Assembly (NCBI GenBank): GCA_047495785.1
Contig: JBLDXI010000009.1
Location: 5,022,001-5,086,000, forward strand
Length of the DNA stretch: 64,000 bases
Origin: Lepidodermella squamata
Lineage: Eukaryota; Gastrotricha
Direction of reading: 5' to 3'
Part shown: in pieces, positions 14,346 to 25,805 of the stretch
Numbering within the stretch: the first letter of the stretch is position 1
How the letters are laid out: each line of letters starts with the position of its first letter
Notes under the pieces: model-generated
The model's database searches: none
Seen by the model: only the letters and a program-made list of their open reading frames with translations
What the model was told of the DNA's origin: nothing
Translations under genes and position numbers: made by a program

Positions 14346-14378
14346 CACGTGCTCATCACGTGCTTCATAGCTCACGTG
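14346..14378. promoter_or_regulatory. Three CACGTG E-boxes upstream of SLC26 copy A
   Basis: Perfect CACGTG palindromes occur at 14346-14351, 14357-14362 and 14373-14378, 114-146 bp upstream of the start codon at 14232. CACGTG is the core recognised by bHLH-zipper factors of the Myc/Max/USF type. Function is inferred from the clustering only. Confidence 0.35.
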
Positions 14379-14589
14379 TTCCAAGACCGCAACTTTTTCA
14401 TTATTTTGCCACTCAAATTCTCGAAAATTATGGGACAAGTTCTATTTTCAAAACAGCCAGCCCCGGAAAAGGACAAGTTTTTTATTTGTATTTTCGCGTA
14501 TTTAATATCACGCGTTACATTTTTTGAAAAAAAAACAATATTTTATAAAAAAAATTGGATTGCGTCTCGAGAACTTGGTTGAATTGAAA

Positions 14590-15384
14590 TCAGCAATACC
14601 AGCCTCGGTGGCAGCCGACTCGGCCTCGATAGCATCCTCCGCTGCCGTAGCCGCAACTCGGCCCGTAATAGCCTGCGTTGTAAAATCTGTTGCCGCAATA
14701 ATTGCGGCGATAAGTCGTCGGTGGTGCCAACACGACGTTATTGTTCGGATTATTTCCGACGTAGTAAGCATTCTGTGAATTGAAAAAAACCGTCGTCAAC
14801 AATAATAATTGATTTTTGCAGCCTAAAATTATTCGGCATTCATGAATAATCAACCAAAAAGCAAACTATGGCTTTGAACTATGGCCAAGTCATTTTTAAC
14901 GAAGGAAATTAAAGGGTCTTACTTTTAGCGGAACCAAATTTGACTGTTAGCGGAACCAAATTTCGAAATTTTCAATGGGCCAAAAGTCACTTTTCGAACC
15001 TTTCAAGCTTGTCATGATTAATCAGCATAATTTGAAATAAATCATCATTAAATTCAGCGTAAAATTCTGTATGAGACGCATTCTACACTATTCTAAATAT
15101 GTACTAACAGTTTAATTTCTAAAATCTTGAAGAAATAAGTACCTAATTGAATTTTGTTTCCCGTAAAAATGCCGTTAAAATAAGGGATTGCAAATATGAG
15201 ATGTGAATGCTCAATTAGCTTCGATTTTGACCCACATTTTTTTGGATTTTTCCTTGTGACAATTTGCCGCTGGATTGTAAAAATTAAACGCTCATTTTCA
15301 AAGACCTACCTGAAATGCAGGGTATCCTTGGTAGATGAATCCACCTTGATGATACGCAACAGGCCTAGCGACGTATGAGCCCAT
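14590..15384 (-). CDS. Small Gly/Tyr/Cys-rich protein (85 aa)
   Basis: Exon 1 is 15384-15310 (MGSYVARPVAYHQGGFIYQG and on). Exon 2 is 14772-14590. The join is in phase 0 over a 537-bp intron (gtaggt...ttcacag). The second half is low-complexity (FYNAGYYGPSCGYGSGGC), with paired cysteines near the C-terminus (CYRGRVGCHRGWYC). There is no signal peptide. Such Gly/Tyr-rich peptides occur among cuticle or defence-related proteins of invertebrates, but I cannot assign a family. It shares the two-exon layout, short leader exon and orientation of the gene at 17380-17929. The intron carries a copy of a dispersed repeat (about 14926-15163). Confidence 0.6.
14926..15163. repeat. Dispersed repeat, copy in intron
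   Basis: It begins with agcggaaccaaattt (this motif occurs twice, about 26 bp apart) and continues with gggcc-aaaagtcactttt, cataatttgaaataaatcat and ttcagcg-aaaattctgt. The same order occurs at about 16961-17220. The copy is diverged, and its far end reads attttgtttcccg. Confidence 0.55.
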
Positions 15385-17379
15385 TTTTATAAATATCTTT
15401 CTTTCCCCGGTTACAACGCGTAAAAATATCTGAATGTGAGAAAAAACGATCGCCTCAGCACTGGAAAATCTGGACACAAAAATCGATCAATGATTAATGA
15501 TTATATTTCGTTCTTATACTATGTACGATTTTACCGTGCGCGTGACGCAAATGAAAGAGGTATGAATCATTCAATTTCCGGTTTTTTGACCTTGGTCTGG
15601 GAAAATGGCGGTTTTTAATTACTTGTTTATGTGAGTGCACACGCTAAATTTAGCGGTCCATCACTAAATTTAGGGTTCCCGTACTACATTTCTAGGAATT
15701 ATGGTCCTGTCGAGTTGAAATCTCAATTTGTTATTGAGAAGCTCAATCGATATACACCTATATCTCAATATTATTTTGCGTAGTTTGCACAATTTATGCT
15801 AATTTCGTGGTCAGCAGTAAGCGTTTCAGCTGTCAAAGCCGATATCGATTTCCAGTATCGCGCTTCTCACAAATCGCTGATTTTTCCGATATCATCAGCA
15901 TAAAAACACAGTGTCGAGTAGTAACAATTTCGAAGATGCAAAGATACTTGAACCTTATGTAATTTCTGAGGTAAAAAAATATGCACACCTCAGTCATGTC
16001 AAGTTTTATTGGGCAATCGGGCATTATTCCGCATTTGAGGCAAATGATACAGGGAATATATAACAACACGAGTATCAGCACTGCTGCGTTATTGAGTTAC
16101 TTCCGATTTTGATAAAAGTTCATTTGTTATCGTCATCCGTTGTAAGCGCTTGAATATCGGCTGCTTTCAGACGGGTTTCGCCGGTACATGAAAGCGGCGA
16201 AAATGATATTCGGCCGATGCCCGAAGTTGTATCTATTCTGAAATCAAAGCGGAATAAATCAAAAATTAAATTTTCGAATTCACATTTGACATGATGATGA
16301 TAAATCCGCGGCTCCTAATTAGATTTAAAATTAAATTATTAAAAATTTCCCAGATGTGGAATAATTTTTTTCTGAAATTTCCAAATTACGAAAAATCTCT
16401 CGTAATTTTTGTGCCTTGGATTAGTTTAGGCATGCGTTTAAAATACCAATAATTGAATAGACTGGGACCTATGACGTACCACTTTTCCAAGATAACTTTC
16501 GTTGCCATGCAGGCCCCGGTGGACAATGAGCGGCCGAGCAATAAAAACGCCCATGTTAAAAGTAAAAACAATATAGCCGAGTATGTCAAATGCAATGTAT
16601 AACAGACTGTGACTGCGTGGAATTTTTAAACCCAGCAACTGTGAAATTCTGATGCGCACGTAAAATCGTTCATAAGTCGCTAATTTTCGGTCAAAAATCA
16701 ATAGCTTACGCCATTTTGTATCGTCGCTATCCTGTGTTCATAGTGCATAGGTAGACTGAGTGCTGACGCACTTGCGGCATTAATCGAGCTACCTCGGCGG
16801 ATTACAAGTCAATCAAGTTTAAAATCAGGAAGTGGCCTTGATGCTTTCCACGGGGAAATGAAGGTTAAATTTAGCCAGCCATGGGTGATTAAATTTTTTA
16901 TTAAAATTTCGTGATTATTAGATACAGGTGCAATTAAAATTATAATTTGGGCCCGCTCCTGTTAGCGGAACCAAATTTACCGTTGCGGACCTAAATTTTA
17001 GGATATTGATTGGCCCCGAAACCAACTTTCGGAACTTCTAAAGGATGATATTCTAGACCATTGTAATAATAAATAATAAATTCAGCGCAAAAATCTGTGC
17101 AAGACTTCGCGTCATCCACTTTAGAAATTATTTGTTGACCCAATTTCTGAAAATTATTTGAAAATCAACCTTTGGGACATTTCGACTTAAGCTCCCCGCA
17201 AGATGCAAATTTGGTTCCGCAAATTTGGTCGGTTAGCTTTATGCAAATCAAAACCTCAAGTTTCAATTATTTTCTTAATCGCAGTTTTCAAGCATTTTTG
17301 GCACATTTTCATTTTATTTTTTTACTTTATTTCAATACAGCATCATTGGATTTTATTGAGAGATGTAATATAGTTTTTG
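15385..17379. other. Intergenic between two Gly/Tyr-rich genes
   Basis: The minus strand around 15833-16701 has overlapping open frames with hydrophobic stretches, but they lack ATG starts and convincing splice partners, so I do not call them. A dispersed repeat copy lies at 16961-17220. Nothing else is supported. Confidence 0.4.
16961..17220. repeat. Dispersed repeat with GCGGAACCAAATTT ends
   Basis: The left end gttagcggaaccaaattt and the right end aaatttggttccgc are inverted complements, so this looks like a short non-autonomous element of about 250 bp with terminal inverted repeats. The interior matches 14926-15163 (ataataaattcagcgcaaaa and neighbours). Confidence 0.55.
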
Positions 17380-17929
17380 TTAGTCGAAAGAGCCGAATGA
17401 CGATAGCGAGCCGAACGAGCCGTGGTGGTGCAGGCCCATGCCGATGGCGCCGCCGATGATGGCGCCCTCGACGAACCCACCGCCGCCGCCGTAGTAACCC
17501 GGCGCGCCGTAGTAGCCAGGGTGTCCATAGTAGCCGCCGTCTGCGACAACAACAGTCGGTCCAGCCACGACAGCTGGAGGGCCAGGATAGGCGACCTAGA
17601 CGAGAACAAAAAATAAATATTAAGGTTACGAATAAAAAAGATGAGCCACCAGATTATTGAAAAAAAAGAAAAATCGTTAATTCAGAATTTAAATTTCAAA
17701 ACAAAAACGGAAAGTCAATCAAATCGTCCCAAAAATAGATAAATTTTCCAGAATTATAGGACTTCAACTTGAATAGGCTAACATGATTTCAACAATTTTT
17801 ATTGAAATTGTCCTTGAAAGTCTATAAATTTCAGCGAAAACTAACTGGTCCTTGAACAGGATAATGTGAATGAATGGCGTCGTGGGGGTGGTGATGGGTT
17901 ATAATAGGTCTAGGCATACAACAGCCCAT
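17380..17929 (-). CDS. Small Gly/Tyr/His-rich protein (99 aa), first-exon form 1
   Basis: Exon 1a is 17929-17846 (MGCCMPRPIITHHHPHDAIH...PVQGP). Exon 2 is 17595-17380 (VAYPGPPAVVAGPTVVVADG, then GYYGHPGYYGAPGYYGGGG, ending HHHGSFGSLSSFGSFD). The join is in phase 0; the donor is gttagt and the acceptor cgtctag. The body has tandem GYYG-type repeats and His clusters, and there is no signal peptide. The Cys-Cys near the N-terminus could be lipid-modified, but the sequence does not fit the standard N-myristoylation pattern because Pro sits at the key position. Function is unknown. A second, very similar first exon lies upstream at 18927-19007. Confidence 0.65.
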
Positions 17930-18926
17930 AAAACCTTGAATAATAGTTCAAATAATAGTAATCTAAAATAAATGAAAAAATCGTAAAAGATTGGAGTCAA
18001 AACATTTTAGTACAGTTGTTTAATTTGTCGCAGGTTATATTATTTTTAAATGTCACATTTAAGCGCCTCGATTACTTTTTATTATACCTACAGGCCAGTT
18101 CATGACAACATGAATAATTCTAAAAACGCATGAATCACGATGTGAACGGTGTGAATAAAACTAGTTTGCCAGGTAATGAGGATTAAAAACCCCATGTTTT
18201 ATTGGATAATTAACAAATCACGTATATCGTTATTTCTGGCGCAATCCGTTCATTATAATGCTACGCTAATGATTCATAGCTTTGGGGGCACAATGGCTGT
18301 ATTTACTCCGGCTCTTCATTCCCGCTGGAGTAGGTATATACGATAGGTAATATTAGATTTCGCAACAGGGTGACTACAAGGAGCGATATCATGCATGTGA
18401 CCTGTATTTTTTACACAATAAAATCCGGGGTCACAAAGGCATCGAACTTTCATTATTCGTGCTTCTTGGTTAGAATTTATGGAAACTTGAATCCTATATG
18501 AACTCGATAATACTGATGTGTTTCTTGGCAGTGGTATAATTCCGATAATGATATATCAGCGGGCTGGCTAATGGTATATAAACCGTATTTTCTCCATTGG
18601 CAAACAATGCGTGCCAGTTAATAAGCAAGTTCTGGCAGACAAAAAATTATGCACCAATCGATAGTTATCGAATTTTTCTGGCCCGCACAAATTGATGGTC
18701 ACGGATTCGTACCAACACCAATGCTCTCGATTGAATCGTAAAAATATTCAAAAAAAATTAACAATTTGGGTTTGGATAAATCAAACTTTCAAAGCTAACC
18801 GAAAATTTAGTTAGAATTAATTTAAATTAATTTCAAAATTTTCAAACGATTCAGGCATATTTTGCCATGTATCAAAATTTGTTTATGATTTTTTTTTAAT
18901 TTTCAATAATGAAAAACACGACATAC
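17930..18926 (-). other. Region between alternative first exons
   Basis: About 1 kb of AT-rich DNA lies between exon 1a and exon 1b. I searched for a separate exon 2 for exon 1b and found none, so exon 1b most simply splices to the exon at 17380-17595. It would contain the promoter for exon 1a. Confidence 0.4.
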
Positions 18927-19007
18927 CGGTGCTTGGACGGGATAAGGCGTGTTGATGGCGGCATGGGGATGGTGTACGATAACAGGCCTTGGCATACAAC
19001 AGCCCAT
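18927..19007 (-). CDS. Alternative first exon 1b of the Gly/Tyr/His-rich gene
   Basis: The exon encodes MGCCMPRPVIVHHPHAAINT-PYPVQAP (27 codons) and ends at a good donor (gtatgt), also in phase 0. It is clearly paralogous to exon 1a at 17846-17929. No matching second exon lies between them. Either the two are mutually exclusive first exons with separate promoters, or this is the leader of a gene that lost its second exon. Confidence 0.55.
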
Positions 19008-21536
19008 AAAATTTAGTTATATAAAAGATACTCTAACTCAAAATAGAATAAAAAAATTGAAATTGTCGTGCAGAAACGCGACAGAAAATTTAGATGAAAG
19101 ATGACTGATGCCAAAAGCTAATACAAACACTATATGTTTAACCTGTCCCTGGTTCAATAATATTATCCGTCGTAATATGATTCGTATAGTAGCGAGTAAA
19201 AAAACACAGCTAGGAATCTGCGATGTGTAATAGTAATTTGTGATGAATCGGCATTTTAGCGTAGAAATTTGTAGAAAAAAAGCTGCGATGGGCCGAAACT
19301 GCGACGGCGCCGCAGCGTCATTAATAATGCATGGCATAAGACGTGTCGATTGTATTTTTTTGTCATCGAAGCGATGAATAATATCGATGATTTGTACATC
19401 AGTATATATAAGAGGAAATGGCAGTTTTTCATGGCGCAAACAAGGTTAAAAATTACTCTGACCTTTACAATGATTACTCATAATAAAAATAAGGTGACTA
19501 TGGAAAAAAGGCATTCATCCACGCACCATAGATTTTGCTCAGTAAGGTGAGATGGATTTTTTCCGCGGGGAACAATAAAAAAGCCGCAATAACACTGCGC
19601 TATGAGGTTTGGCACATGAGTACGGCACATCCTGGCAAATGTTTATCGAGGCGATTGAGTGCTAAACGAGAGGTGAAATTTACATATTATTATTTAAATT
19701 TCGAAACACGATTTGCAAGGTGAATCGAACTGAAGTCGCAACAGGCCTGGCACCTAATTGCAGCCATGACTTTCTTGGCTACAACCTTTAAATTTCATTA
19801 GCTGAATTATCTCTATAATTCTAATGTAATAAGGAAGTTCCGATGCTGCCGGCTGAAGTGTCGCTGGCTGCATTGTCATGCATGAGAGTCGCTCATCCCA
19901 TGTTTTACTTTACATAATTTTACTTGCGCGAAGAAACGAAATTCAATCCACAATTCTTCAAGGCAATAATTGTCAATTTTTGAGATATTTCATGGTGTCA
20001 AGGACTCAGGCCCTTTCGTTGTGGTGTTGCGGCCTCTGATCGAAAGTTCCAACAGGGTTCAGTATTCGCACAAAGTTGAAATTTCCAGCTTTAATTAAAT
20101 GTAATTTAATTAAATGTGAGTTTTCACCGATTTCAGGTTTCTTAAATCCAAGATCCGTTGTTGGATTGCTTCTATTTTCTTCTATTTCTTCTATTTTGGC
20201 TACCTATTATGAACAATTTTCGATGTTAGCTCCTGTGCAGCTGTAAACGGAAAATCAGTGGTCCTACTCGGTCCAGCTTTCAGAGGGATAAATCGAGCAT
20301 TTTGAGCCCAACCGGGTAAAATACCGAAAATTACCGAACCAGTTACCATCGGGGGCTTCCGGGTTTCATCCGGTAAATTTTTTATTTCTTCGGTTAAATC
20401 GCGGATAAAAGATGGAATATTCTCTCGTTTGGTTTAATTTAATAAAGTTAGCTGAATTTCCTACAAAAAGTTGCTAAATTAAAAAAATAGCAGCGCAACT
20501 TCTGGGACACGCTGTAGCGATCGGCTCGGCAAGACGATAAGAAAATCAAAGTTCTATTCGGGAAATGTAAATTTCAATAAACCATATCTTGGGAAAATCT
20601 AATCCTCGACCTTTATTTTTAGCCGTGCACTTGTCATGCCTCAGTTGATTTTATCGCATATTCGCCCCTTATTGATTGGTTGACAGACGTGATTACCTCA
20701 GATTGGCACGATGAAAAAAGCAACGATCTTCGCGGGTATCCGGTAGAGAATTCACTCTTCACCTAGTTTCTTTCTTTGTCAATAAGCCGGAAAATTGTCA
20801 CTTTGTTCCTATCTCGCTTTAATGCATTTGTATGTTTTTTAGCGCGTAGCAGAAAAAAACCGCGCACCTGCAGTTGTTTTATTATTATTATTAAGGCCTG
20901 CTAATAACTGCGGCATCGAACATGCGACACACGACACGTATAGAGTCGTCGTTTTTTATGCCCTTGGCGTGCATTCATATATTGAAGACGTGTGTGTTTG
21001 CATTTGTAGGCTCATACACTGATATATGTATTGTATGTATATGTGCTTTTTTAATACGTATAGATGAATTTTGCTTATAGACTTCACAGGTTTTCTGAGG
21101 GTGAATTTATTCACTTAAGCGGCACCAATAAAACAAAAATTCTGAAAACATGTTCTTGAATTCCCTGCAAATATTAGCCAAATCATTTATTGAGAAATCG
21201 CAGGCCGGGAGCCCTGCCATAATTTGTAAATGAGGATCCGCTTTTATTAACTATACCGACCTTCATTTCCTTATCACAACCCTATCATTGGAATGAAAGT
21301 GGCCTACCTATAAATGATTCCTATTTCAAAATTTGTTTATTACGAAAAGTTGTGCCTTGAAAATCAATTTGACCCATCAGATCAACTATCCTGCAATTCA
21401 AGTGATTTTATGACATTTTTTCAGTCGTAGATAGATTTTAGAAAGATCTCTCTCTTTACCGTAAACTAATGAATTTCCGATAGCGCTAGTTGAGTCCTGA
21501 CTAGACAGCATCCTTTCTCCACCGAGCCCAATTACT
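19008..21536. other. 2.5-kb intergenic region upstream of SLC26 copy B
   Basis: No protein-coding gene is supported; open frames are short and lack splice context. An inverted copy of the 7.5-kb repeat lies at 20331-20490. Short alternating TA/GT runs occur near 20985-21065. Confidence 0.4.
20331..20490 (-). repeat. Dispersed repeat copy 2 (inverted partner of 7500-7632)
   Basis: The reverse complement matches the copy at 7500-7632 over about 130 bp, including the segments around ccgcgatttaaccgaagaaa and ttgtaggaaattcagctaac. It is an interspersed repeat of unknown type. Confidence 0.65.
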
Positions 21537-23942
21537 ATGGCTAATATGTCTCAATGGAAAGTTTACTGGACGAAGTTCGCTCGAAAACACCAACCCCGCT
21601 TGAGGGACATGTTCCCCATCATCAAATGGCTACCAAAATACAAGTAAGCTCATCCTTTCACTTAATGGTAACCTCAACTTAATTTTCATGGTTACAGGCT
21701 AAGTAATGTTCCTTACGACTTGATTGCTGGTGAGTTTCGACTTTTTTCGTCGGTTTTTGTTATATTTTGATCATTTTTTAGGGATCACTTTGGCTTTAAC
21801 CATGCTACCGACTTCTTTGGTAAAGTCAGTTCTCAGCTTTCAGCCATATTTTGATAGTTGTGTCAACTAGGCTTTCGCGCAAATGGCATCACTCCGCCCA
21901 GAATATGGTCTCTACAGCTGCTTCCTTGCTCAACTAGTTTACATCTTCATCGGAACTAGCAAAGACGCCGTAATCGCCCCGTCAGCCATCAACTCAATGC
22001 TAATGGGTCAATTCAACGCGGAAAACCCGCTATGGCACGAAGGCGATGGAACTTACGCTTGCATCTTGGCGTTCTTCAGCGGGTTAACACTTTTCCTTAT
22101 CGGCTTTTTGAAACTCGGATTCATAGCGAATCTTTTTTCGACTCCAGTCATCACTGGGTTCACAGCCGCAGCTTGTCTCTGCACGATTTCGTCGCAACTC
22201 AAGTCATTCTGTGGACTGAGCAGTGCTCCTAATGAATCTCCAGCCGCTTTTGTTAAGCAAATCAAGAATGTCTACGATAGGTGGGACGAAAGGAAGGATT
22301 GGGACATCTACTTTGGCATTTCATCCCTAATCTTCCTATTCTTCATTGAATACTCATACAAGTTGACTGAGTTCTACCTGAAAAGGCGGCCTGAACCCCC
22401 TACCAATTGGGGTAGGAAGTTCCAGAAGTATGGAATGGAAGCGTTTAGGATAGTTGCTTCCAGCCGCAGTATCATTGTCTTCATTCCAACCGTGGCAATT
22501 GCCTACCAGTTAACAGTTCTTCACCAAGATTACGAGAAGAACATGACAATTGTTGGCTACATCAAGCCAGGGATACCCGCAGGTCGTTTCCCAGTTATGA
22601 CACTTTACAACAACTCAGCTGATCAAAATGGGACTAAGGAAGTATTACAAACTACTGGAGAGGTTTTCGAGAAACTATCGTCAGCTTTAGCTATAATGCC
22701 TATAATGCTAATGGTCGAGCTATTTGCGATTCTGAAAGCGTTAGGCCAGAGGAATGGCTATAGGATCGAGGCGACCAATGAGTTGATAGCGATAGGCATC
22801 GGCAATTTCATCCAGTCTTTCATTCAAGGTTTCCCGGTGACGGCTGCCACTTCACATTCCTCCCTGAACTCGCAATGCAGGGTCAGATCGAGCTTAAGTA
22901 CCATCCTCTACATCATTTTGATCCTTATTGCTATCCATGAGATGACTGATATCATCAAATACGTGCCAAATGCGGTCCTTTCAGCTATCTTAATCTCAGC
23001 TGTTCACAATTTGATCGATTATAGAACTGTTAGTTGTTGCTTTCGGTGATTCCTGACTAATTTTATGTCTTTATAGGCTATCCGAATCTTCAAAATGCAT
23101 AAACTCGACTTTCTCATGATGCTTTTCACATTTTTCATGTGCCTATTCTACGAGCTTGCCCAGGGAGTGTTGATATCAGTCCTAATCAATATGGTAAGTC
23201 CTATTATCGCCTGGAAACATACGTCTAATTTAGTATTCCTTCCTAGCTCTTCTTTTTAAGGCCTATCATTCGAATGGATGCTTCCGTTTCGCATGAAATG
23301 TTGGAGGTGAAACAAGGTGGAGCTCCTGAGGATTCTGTAACTATAATTCAGCTTTCACATGGGGTAAAATACCCATCAGTTGAGCGATTCATCGATAGGA
23401 TGACACAACTGCTGTCAAGTGACTACAAACACATTGTTATCGACTGCCGTTTTGTAACTGGCATCGACTTCACGGGACTACAGGCGTGGCAAGCTTTCTT
23501 CGAAATGGTCCATATTAAGCAGAAATACGTGATTTTCGCGAATTTACGCAACTCAGTCCGCAGGCAGCTGGAGGAAATTGGCCTGGAGAATTTCCAATAC
23601 GTTGCCAATGTCGAAGAAGCTGTCCATGAGCACAACAGTGAGAAAACGGCGAGTTTACACGAGAAAACGCTGCTGGAGTCAAACAAGAAGTTGAGCAGCC
23701 TGATTTCCATCATTTCCACTCCTGGCCAGCAGGCCCCAGCCACCCCGGAAGATTATGGCGCCTTAGCGTTGGAAAACGCCGCGACTAGTGGTGCTAATCC
23801 ATTTGTCAGTAACAAACGAGCGAGAACCTCAGGCCTCTACAGCACTTTTGTCGATGAGGAGGACGAGGATGATGACGTCGTAAAAATCATGTCTTACCAG
23901 CCTCAAGTGTCCGGGAATTCGATCAGTTTTATCAAGCTTTAG
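21537..23942 (+). CDS. SLC26 family anion transporter, copy B
   Basis: Six exons: 21537-21643, 21698-21729, 21782-21819, 21871-23028, 23077-23193 and 23247-23942. Phases agree, giving 715 aa. It shows the SLC26 core (VPYDLIAGITLALTMLPTSL, AFAQMASLRPEYGLYSCF, APSAINSML) and a STAS domain (IVIDCRFVTGIDFTGLQAWQ) with a longer acidic C-terminal tail (VDEEDEDDDVVKI). The region before TM10 reads FPVTAATSHSSLNSQC, so the usual Ser-Arg of the anion site appears as Ser-His. It shares with copy A the exon starting at A(F/Y)AQMA(S/Y)LRPE and the junction after LIDYRT/LFDYPT, but has an extra early intron. Transport of sulfate or halide is expected; the substrate is unknown. AATAAA lies at 23989-23994. 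Confidence 0.93.
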
Positions 23943-24323
23943 TACACACATTACACTCTTGTTTTTCAAACTACATAATTTTTTCTTGAATAAAATGACG
24001 AACGAAGCACTTGGCCATCTGCGGTTTTATCAAAAAATTAGCCACTCAGTGGCGCAGTGGACAAGAAATGTGCGATAAGATAACCCTAGAAGCAGTCAAT
24101 TAGCGCCGCGGTTCGCTGGGAGAATGCACTCGCCTCGCAAAGGTGAAAAGCACGACTCCAATTTTTTGCAATGGCCAAAATGTATTTCACATTTGACAAT
24201 ATCCCAAACATGACGTTAACACCAGAAATAAAGGCGGTAGCCAACAATTTGGTAATTTCTCTCTACCTGAAAGATGAATGCTGACTTTATCCAATTACAT
24301 AGGTGTTATCTCAGGGCGAAGCG
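23943..24323. other. Spacer between SLC26 copy B and the ankyrin gene
   Basis: It holds the SLC26 poly(A) signal. A good acceptor (ttacatag) ends at 24302 just before the ankyrin frame, so an untranslated or short upstream exon may be present. A weak Pol III A-box-like string (tggcgcagtgg, near 24050) was not strong enough to call. Confidence 0.4.
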
Positions 24324-25079
24324 ATGAGTTCTGCCGCGGAAGTTGGAGATCTTAATAAAATTAGGCGAATTCTGCAAAGGATCGAAGCCAAATTACCTCC
24401 TGAAGTCTCAGCTGCTGCTCCGTCTTGCCTCCCTTTCTCTTGGCTGAAACTGCTCGATAAAAGGGCCGTTGATAGCCTTACCTCCACACCTCTCATCGTT
24501 GCGGCTATGAATGGCCATCTAGATGTGGTCCAATTTCTGGTAAATGGTCTAGATGCTGATGTTTACGCTCGAGATCCTACTACCGGAGCCATGGCTGTTC
24601 ACTTCGCAGCGAGCTGTGGCCATGTATCGATTGTGCAATTCCTAATCCAGCTGAGGCCGGATATGTTGGATGCTCATAGCTGCAATAATGGGACTCCCTT
24701 ATGCCATGCTGTGAAAAGCCGTCAATTAGCTGTTATTCAATACCTGATCGATTCAGGGGCAAATTTAGAGGCTGAAGGGCTAAATAGCCGGCATCCTTTA
24801 CATCTAGCTTGTGGTTATGAAAATGCGAGTCTCGAGGTTGTAAAAACCCTGGTTGAGGCTGGCGCTAACATTCGAGCAGTTGACAAGTCGCCATTCGAAG
24901 TCATGCCAGTACATTTAGCGGCTTACTACGGCCATTTGTCGATCGTTGAGTATATTCTAGATCGAGATCCTACTCTGGTGAACCAGAGGAGTAAGCATAA
25001 CTTGACACCGCTAGACTGTGCCAAGAGGCAGAATCAAATTACGATAGTAGATTTTATCAATAGCAAGTTCAAATCGTAA
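24324..25079 (+). CDS. Ankyrin-repeat protein (251 aa)
   Basis: A single open exon starts at ATG 24324. It has about five to six ankyrin repeats, each about 33 residues: TPLIVAAMNGHLDVVQFLV, AVHFAASCGHVSIVQFLI, TPLCHAVKSRQLAVIQYLI, HPLHLACGYENASLEVVKTL and MPVHLAAYYGHLSIVEYIL, with a final TPLDCAKRQNQ. An N-terminal helix (AAEVGDLNKIRRILQRI) could be a capping repeat. Only ankyrin repeats are visible, so it is likely an intracellular protein-binding scaffold; the overall style recalls FEM-1 N-termini, but that is weak. The open frame extends back to an acceptor at 24302, so the true start might lie in an upstream exon. AATAAA lies at 25097-25102. Confidence 0.8.
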   Translation: MSSAAEVGDLNKIRRILQRIEAKLPPEVSAAAPSCLPFSWLKLLDKRAVDSLTSTPLIVAAMNGHLDVVQFLVNGLDADVYARDPTTGAMAVHFAASCGHVSIVQFLIQLRPDMLDAHSCNNGTPLCHAVKSRQLAVIQYLIDSGANLEAEGLNSRHPLHLACGYENASLEVVKTLVEAGANIRAVDKSPFEVMPVHLAAYYGHLSIVEYILDRDPTLVNQRSKHNLTPLDCAKRQNQITIVDFINSKFKS

Positions 25080-25805
25080 GCGTTGCACACTATTGAAATA
25101 AAATGTGACCTTGCTTGACGGAGGATTGCTTGTTGAACAAGAGATTTCAAAGGTTTGATAGCACAGAGTCTTGGATATTAGCGGCATGATTTTCTGTTGA
25201 GAGCCCTTTTCGTGACTTATTGCGAATTTGACAGACAAATCACCTGTTCATCAGTACAAGAAGACCTTCAATTTGACAGCTGATTTTATATCACAAGAGC
25301 GCTGGACCGATCTTTAATTTGTCTTAGGGCCCTTGGTTGATTTCAGGTGTCATATCGGCACTGATTTTGAACGCTAAGAAATTAATTCACCTTAAAAATC
25401 GAGATATTTATTTGTCATTGCATTTGCATTTGACATTGCTTACGAAACTTCTGCTTCCTGGTTAAATGGAAACTGATATAACATTGATGTAACATTGATC
25501 ATTGCCTGTGAACTTTAATTACCACGTCGCGACGGGTTCGAGCTAGACTTAAGAAGAAATCAGCAGCTGATCTTGAGTTGGGTTCATAACAGTCCGGTGA
25601 TTCGCTGTATCAAAAATCCAGAGGTGCGTGCGAGAAGACGTCTGTTTCGACTTAATACGGGGCACGGAAGTTTGATTATACTGGTAATTATGGCGGTCGA
25701 GGAATCTCAAGCCGCGACGTCCCTCATTAAAAGATATGTTCGCAATACCGGTGACAGCTCGAAGATAAGCATTTAGAATTATTTCGTTTCGAAAGCAACG
25801 TTAGC
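25080..25805. other. Intergenic upstream of the GPCR array
   Basis: It carries the 3' UTR of the ankyrin gene and the 5' flank of GPCR copy 1. No further gene or repeat is supported. Confidence 0.4.

Noticed and set aside
15833-16701. Overlapping minus-strand open frames with hydrophobic stretches and a small Cys-containing peptide
   Set aside because: They begin with non-ATG codons, overlap in several frames and have no convincing splice partners.
17343-17616. Other-frame Ala-rich open frames over the Gly/Tyr-rich exon
   Set aside because: Shadows of the GC-rich coding repeat; only one frame joins correctly to both leader exons.
24040-24165. Possible tRNA or tRNA-derived SINE (tggcgcagtgg ... 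cgcggttcgctggg)
   Set aside because: An A-box-like string is present but the B box is poor, and I could not draw a cloverleaf with a proper anticodon loop.
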